Shown one piece after another: positions 62,101-64,000 of a stretch of 64,000 nt of DNA (positions are counted from its first letter, which is position 1; every line of letters begins with the position of its first letter). The stretch lies in the NCBI GenBank assembly GCA_001247695.2, contig LGRX02035481.1, positions 1-64,000 on the forward strand, in the 5' to 3' direction. A program made the translations under genes and the position numbers. The stretch comes from Cymbomonas tetramitiformis. Its lineage: Eukaryota; Chlorophyta; Pyramimonadophyceae; Pyramimonadales; Pyramimonadaceae. Below the pieces are notes generated by a model, which was not told where the DNA came from, searched no databases, and was given only the letters and a program-made list of their open reading frames with translations.

Positions 62101-63837
62101 TTTTAGCGGCGGTGCACCCTGCGCCCCACTTCACAAGCGCCGGATGGAACACCCAGCGCCCCATGGCGCGGCATATGGTCAGCTTTGTCACGAATTGGAA
62201 AGCGGACAAGTGGCGCGCGCGTGGCAGCTCGCGAGCGCTGCAGTGACTGCCCAGTGTGTGGTATATAGAGGGGTAGAGAGCAAGCTGCGTCAGATGGATA
62301 TCGAAGTTTGTACCCCTGGCCTTCATTTTCCTGGATCCCACTCGACTTGTTCAAGCAGACACCCCATCACCATCTCCGTGGCTGAGCTGGCTCTGTGGGC
62401 ACCATGCCAGGTTGGCGCGGCGCTTGTACTCCAGATGGTCCATGCGCTGGTCATGTCCGACAGTATTCTGCGGGGCAACACCGCCTCCTTCGAGGTGCAA
62501 TGCGTCTAACCCGCCCCCCCCTCCAGTTTCCCTCTTTGGCATCCCCCGCTTGAGGTGGTTTAGCGTGCTTTAGGTGTTAGGGGGGTGCTGATGACTCAAC
62601 ACGAATCTCTGAAACTTTTGGGTAAGGCCGCTGGTGGCACTAGAACTGTTTCACTTCCCTCGCTTTAGATGACGTGGCGGTGGCCGTCTTGGTGTCGCGC
62701 GATGACCGATGCGGCCCGCTCCCTAAGCCCCACTCCTAGCACAGGCCGCTGCAGTGCTCTTGTAGCCAGATGACGCATTGTTCGCGCTTGTCGGGGGCTC
62801 GGCGCGGCGATGTACGATGCGCGGCGATGCGGGTTGGCCGGAGTAGGCCTCCGCTCGTAATGATGTGGGCGTGGGCTCTGGCGTGGGTGCTGGCTGCACA
62901 CTCCAGCGCTCGGGGCACCAGCATGGAGGCGCCCTCTGCATTCTGAGCGAGGCCAGGTTGGAGGGTCACTTCTCCATTCTCCGGAGCCAGCTGCTCGGCA
63001 ACAGCGCTGCGACGGATGGTGGCGCGGTGAGGCCTTCCCCCCGTCCCTCGCCTTCCCTTCGCATCGATCTCACCCTCGGGCCCGCGATGCTCGTCCACTA
63101 CGAGAAGGGGGAGCGCAAACAAGAACGAGGGGAGGGAATGACACGCCTGGAATTGGGCGCCGCCATGAGCGCGCGTCAGATCTTTTGTCAGTGCTCACAC
63201 TGCCGCCACGTCACACGGGAAGAACCAAAGCCTACACGATATCGCATAGCTTCGTCAAACCGTGATTGCCGCGCCCCCTAGCGGACTACATACGGCCTTT
63301 CTTTTGTGGCAGAAGGCGGTACATGGCTGCTTCCGCCACCTGGCGCCATGAGTATGCTCTCCGCATCATAACCTGGAGCCGCTGCTCGCTGTGTCTCAAT
63401 GCTGAGGCTCCGGACGATGGACCTCGCTATATCTTGTAACGGATAACCCCGGACCATGCGCTGTTGTTACCTCGTTGCGCTAGTCCGGCTTCGTCTGTTC
63501 TCGAGCACCGCCCAGCAACGCACGAAAAAATCGACCTCGACGGCCATTCACCGCCAGTCTGGGGGGCTTCCGCCAATCCGCCACGAGCGCGTGGCATGCC
63601 AGGGCGAGGAGATGTGTGACGTACAGGCTGCTTTAGCTGACGCCCTGGGCTCTCCTTGGGGGTGGGGGGCTCGTGGGGGTCCAGGTTGCCTGCATTCTGT
63701 GCGATGGTGTGGTCATCGCGCTGGAGGGTTGCGTGCTAGGAGGGAACGCCGCCACTGAGGGGCACGGAGGCGTGGTGAACATGGATGGCGGCGCCTTGAG
63801 CATCTCGGGCAGTTTCGTGAGCAGCAACAAGGCGCAG
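53049..63837 (+). CDS. PMP-like parallel beta-helix surface protein, many exons, runs to or past the window end
   Basis: Exons recognised: 53049-53195, 53521-53672, 54184-54345, 56753-56970, 57818-57901, 59115-59195, 60258-60371, 60654-60740, 60967-61074, 61691-61768, 62411-62494, 62922-63026, 63685-63837. Most are multiples of 3 with phase-0 borders (AG| and |GT). Each beta-helix exon encodes one or two repeats of the form GGA(V/L)..., hydrophobic strand, then S.N.A., the polymorphic-membrane-protein/right-handed beta-helix pattern known from bacterial autotransporters and from algal and oomycete surface proteins. The first exon carries a W-x-D-S-x-G-x-S-C-x2-Y motif seen in algal extracellular proteins. 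No signal peptide or 3' end is seen in the window. A large adhesive or wall-associated protein is the inference. The join between the first two exons is not in phase, so an exon is missing or a border is wrong there. Confidence 0.7.
53521..53672 (+). CDS. Exon: N-terminal beta-helix segment
   Basis: Encodes GETIVVEGSSVNISSVNRSA followed by GLELWAAVG and a strand ending LTEPLPL. Acceptor CCACCACAG, donor CTT|GTGACG; the donor is the first base of a 40-bp minisatellite. Confidence 0.55.
53672..53832. repeat. 40-bp minisatellite at a splice donor, 4 copies
   Basis: Unit GTGACGCGCGCCCTGCAGGT plus TGCCTGCGTGCAGCAGGTGT, four copies with a few differences. It starts at the donor of exon 53521-53672, so each copy carries donor-like and CAG|GT sequences. 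Confidence 0.85.
54184..54345 (+). CDS. Exon: beta-helix repeat
   Basis: 162 bp, phase 0 on both sides. It encodes CVIDADGRFGIFTVAGGSGD then LLLRNLKLTNGAA and GAAVSVDDGAYATLQ, a classic L.L.NG.A...GAAV.V beta-helix unit. Confidence 0.75.
54346..55742. other. Intron DNA: imperfect duplications and telomere-like motifs
   Basis: 54500-54605 holds two copies of a roughly 60-bp unit (CTTTGCACTCTGGCGCTGCC...). 55155-55290 holds three copies of a roughly 43-bp unit (GATTGCCTCTCCTAGGCAAG). 55330-55690 is sprinkled with GGTTAGGGTTTTG-type words resembling degenerate telomere repeats. No coding exon is recognised. Confidence 0.55.
55743..56661. mobile_element. TIR DNA transposon, about 0.9 kb, non-autonomous
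   Basis: Ends are inverted over about 40 bp with some mismatches: left TACGGCGTATTAAGAGTG...GCGCGATGGATT; right AATCCATCGCG...CATACGCCGTA. A TA dinucleotide at both outer edges would be the Tc1/mariner-type target duplication, though GTAC at both ends leaves the exact edge open. The interior (AT-rich against GC-rich flanks) has no recognisable transposase. It contains a perfect 13-bp stem hairpin at 56138-56171 (GCATTCCCTTCGG...CCGAAGGGAATGC). Confidence 0.65.
56753..56970 (+). CDS. Exon: double beta-helix repeat
   Basis: Encodes GGGVLFALYAQDVTLEGCMM, SGNRAS, GGGAVLALAGESGDF, then VVSLSGCNVTGNHASQ. The donor CAG|GTGCGT starts a 44-bp minisatellite whose unit copies the exon end. The acceptor choice (GGGCGCAG, phase 1) is less certain than the donor. 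Confidence 0.7.
56943..57255. repeat. 44-bp minisatellite spanning an exon end and donor, about 7 copies
   Basis: Unit GGGAACCACGCCTCTCAG|GTGCGTCCCGTGTGAAAGTAGTGACA. The first copy is the true end of exon 56753-56970; later copies repeat the same exon end and donor. Some copies have small deletions. Confidence 0.9.
57334..57535. repeat. 41-bp minisatellite, 5 copies
   Basis: Unit GATGAAACCGGCGAGCCCTT plus CAGATGCATCTCTGACCTTCG, nearly identical copies. 57700-57800 contains further short duplications with TTAGGGTTTTCG(A/G)CGGGGGGAT. Confidence 0.9.
57818..57901 (+). CDS. Exon: beta-helix repeat (28 codons)
   Basis: GSGGALRANFNSTVNIINSS then LTGNSASD; acceptor AATGCCAG, donor GAT|GTAATC, phase 0. 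Confidence 0.7.
58222..59055. repeat. About 44-bp minisatellite, about 18 copies
   Basis: Unit GAGCAACTCCCCGGCCTTCG plus CCCGTCAGCCCCCCGCCACTCCTGCA, with many one-base length changes in C-runs. Proline-rich ORFs here are by-products. Confidence 0.9.
59115..59195 (+). CDS. Exon: beta-helix repeat (27 codons)
   Basis: AGGGVHGAGHGVTVIMNTTT then LEANSAA; acceptor GGGGGCAG, donor GCG|GTCTCC, phase 0. Confidence 0.65.
59324..60161. repeat. 155-bp inverted repeat enclosing a minisatellite
   Basis: 59324-59478 (CCATTCAAGAGGCTCGGCAT...ATCAAGCTCC) and 60007-60161 (GGAGCTTGATGGGTTGAGGT...CTCTTGAATGG) are reverse complements with about 90% identity by eye. Between them is a roughly 33-36-bp minisatellite (CACCAAGCTCCCTCTGGTCC plus TCCACCTCAGCC), about 14 copies, whose unit is part of the arm end. 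Confidence 0.85.
60258..60371 (+). CDS. Exon: beta-helix repeat (38 codons)
   Basis: RGGALAVLREQDQCDSMTTT then VTVTLVDTELRSNSASQ; acceptor TTGGTGCAG, donor CAG|GTATCT, phase 0. Confidence 0.7.
60654..60740 (+). CDS. Exon: beta-helix repeat (29 codons)
   Basis: LGGAVCLMFMGGLVEILGCT then FSRNLAPFE; acceptor GTGTGGCAG, donor GAG|GTGCTG, phase 0. Confidence 0.7.
60967..61074 (+). CDS. Exon: beta-helix repeat (36 codons)
   Basis: GSENGGGISVATTGAGRLEL then RSSTFSENAAT; acceptor GGTGATGCAG, donor ACG|GTGCGT, phase 0. A 36-bp minisatellite begins at the donor. Confidence 0.75.
61075..61257. repeat. 36-bp minisatellite at a splice donor, 5 copies
   Basis: Unit GTCCTGCGCCTCCCAGCAGG plus GCGAGGCGGCGTGGGC. 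The first copy starts at the donor GTGCGTCCC of exon 60967-61074. Confidence 0.9.
61691..61768 (+). CDS. Exon: beta-helix repeat (26 codons)
   Basis: RGGMSVSGGMVVSMSDVLMS then SNRAAL; acceptor GGTATCAG, donor CTG|GTGCGT, phase 0. Confidence 0.65.
62411..62494 (+). CDS. Exon: beta-helix repeat (28 codons)
   Basis: VGAALVLQMVHALVMSDSIL then RGNTASFE; acceptor CCATGCCAG, donor GAG|GTGCAA, phase 0. A possible further exon at about 61955-62015 (GGGARLELEGAMGIC) is too weak to list. Confidence 0.7.
62922..63026 (+). CDS. Exon: beta-helix repeat (35 codons)
   Basis: HGGALCILSEARLEGHFSIL then RSQLLGNSAATDGGA; acceptor GGGCACCAG, donor GCG|GTGAGG, phase 0. Confidence 0.75.
63685..63837 (+). CDS. Exon: double beta-helix repeat (51 codons)
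   Basis: VACILCDGVVIALEGCVLGG, NAATEGHGGVV, then GGALSISGSFVSSNKAQ; acceptor GGGGTCCAG, donor CAG|GTGAGT, phase 0. The strong donor here, and GCTAACAG as the last bases of the window, suggest that the next exon starts just outside. Confidence 0.75.
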
Positions 63838-64000
63838 GTGAGTGGCAAGAAGGGAGGGGATTGGTCGAAGGCCTGATGGATACTCGCCGGGGCGTACACG
63901 TATTAGAAGGGCCATGGTCGCGCCCGCGCGGATGTGACGCGTCGCAAATCTAAGGCACCGCCGCAAACCACCACACCTATCGGCTCGGAGGCGCTAACAG

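Overview
The window looks like nuclear DNA of a eukaryotic microalga. Genes are split by GT-AG introns, Ser/Pro-rich (SPPP) hinges resemble those of green-algal extracellular matrix proteins, and parallel beta-helix surface-protein repeats sit beside Ty1/copia, hAT, foldback and restriction-like-endonuclease (RLE) LINE elements and many minisatellites. A green alga of the prasinophyte type is my best inference; no rRNA or organelle marker was seen to prove it. No bacterial operon, CRISPR array or rRNA was seen.

Layout. 0-2.2 kb: 3' part of a spliced minus-strand gene of unknown function, with minisatellites at its last visible splice donor. 2.2-4.5 kb: gene-poor. 4.48-14.83 kb: a complete young Ty1/copia retrotransposon (256-bp LTRs with one visible difference, TSD TGACC) whose gag is split by a 1.44-kb hAT element with an exact 8-bp TSD. 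14.8-15.8 kb: a 174-bp satellite array interrupted by a 332-bp foldback element. 16.0-17.9 kb: decayed coding fragments, one a multi-pass membrane protein. 19.3-44.4 kb, minus strand: exons of a membrane protein (beta-rich ectodomain, SPPP hinge, one transmembrane helix, cytoplasmic tail, SAM domain) connected across introns of about 9 and 12 kb. The 9-kb intron holds a decayed RLE-type LINE with Tudor-like, zinc-finger, RT and endonuclease parts. The 12-kb intron is a composite repeat array. 46.1-51.0 kb, minus strand: a secreted or ectodomain protein with a signal peptide and three 67-residue Cys-rich repeats. It may be the 5' half of the same gene, giving one locus of about 31.7 kb. About 53-64 kb, plus strand: a multi-exon parallel beta-helix (PMP-like) surface-protein gene in which most exons are symmetric phase-0 units encoding one repeat each, separated by introns full of minisatellites, a TIR transposon and a 155-bp inverted repeat. 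It runs to or past the window end.

The most noteworthy content is two divergently oriented, large, lineage-specific cell-surface genes, one predicted to carry a cytoplasmic SAM module, both with introns swollen by repeats, plus a nested transposon history readable to the base. Exon borders were assigned by eye from splice motifs and reading-phase agreement; transcript data would be decisive.
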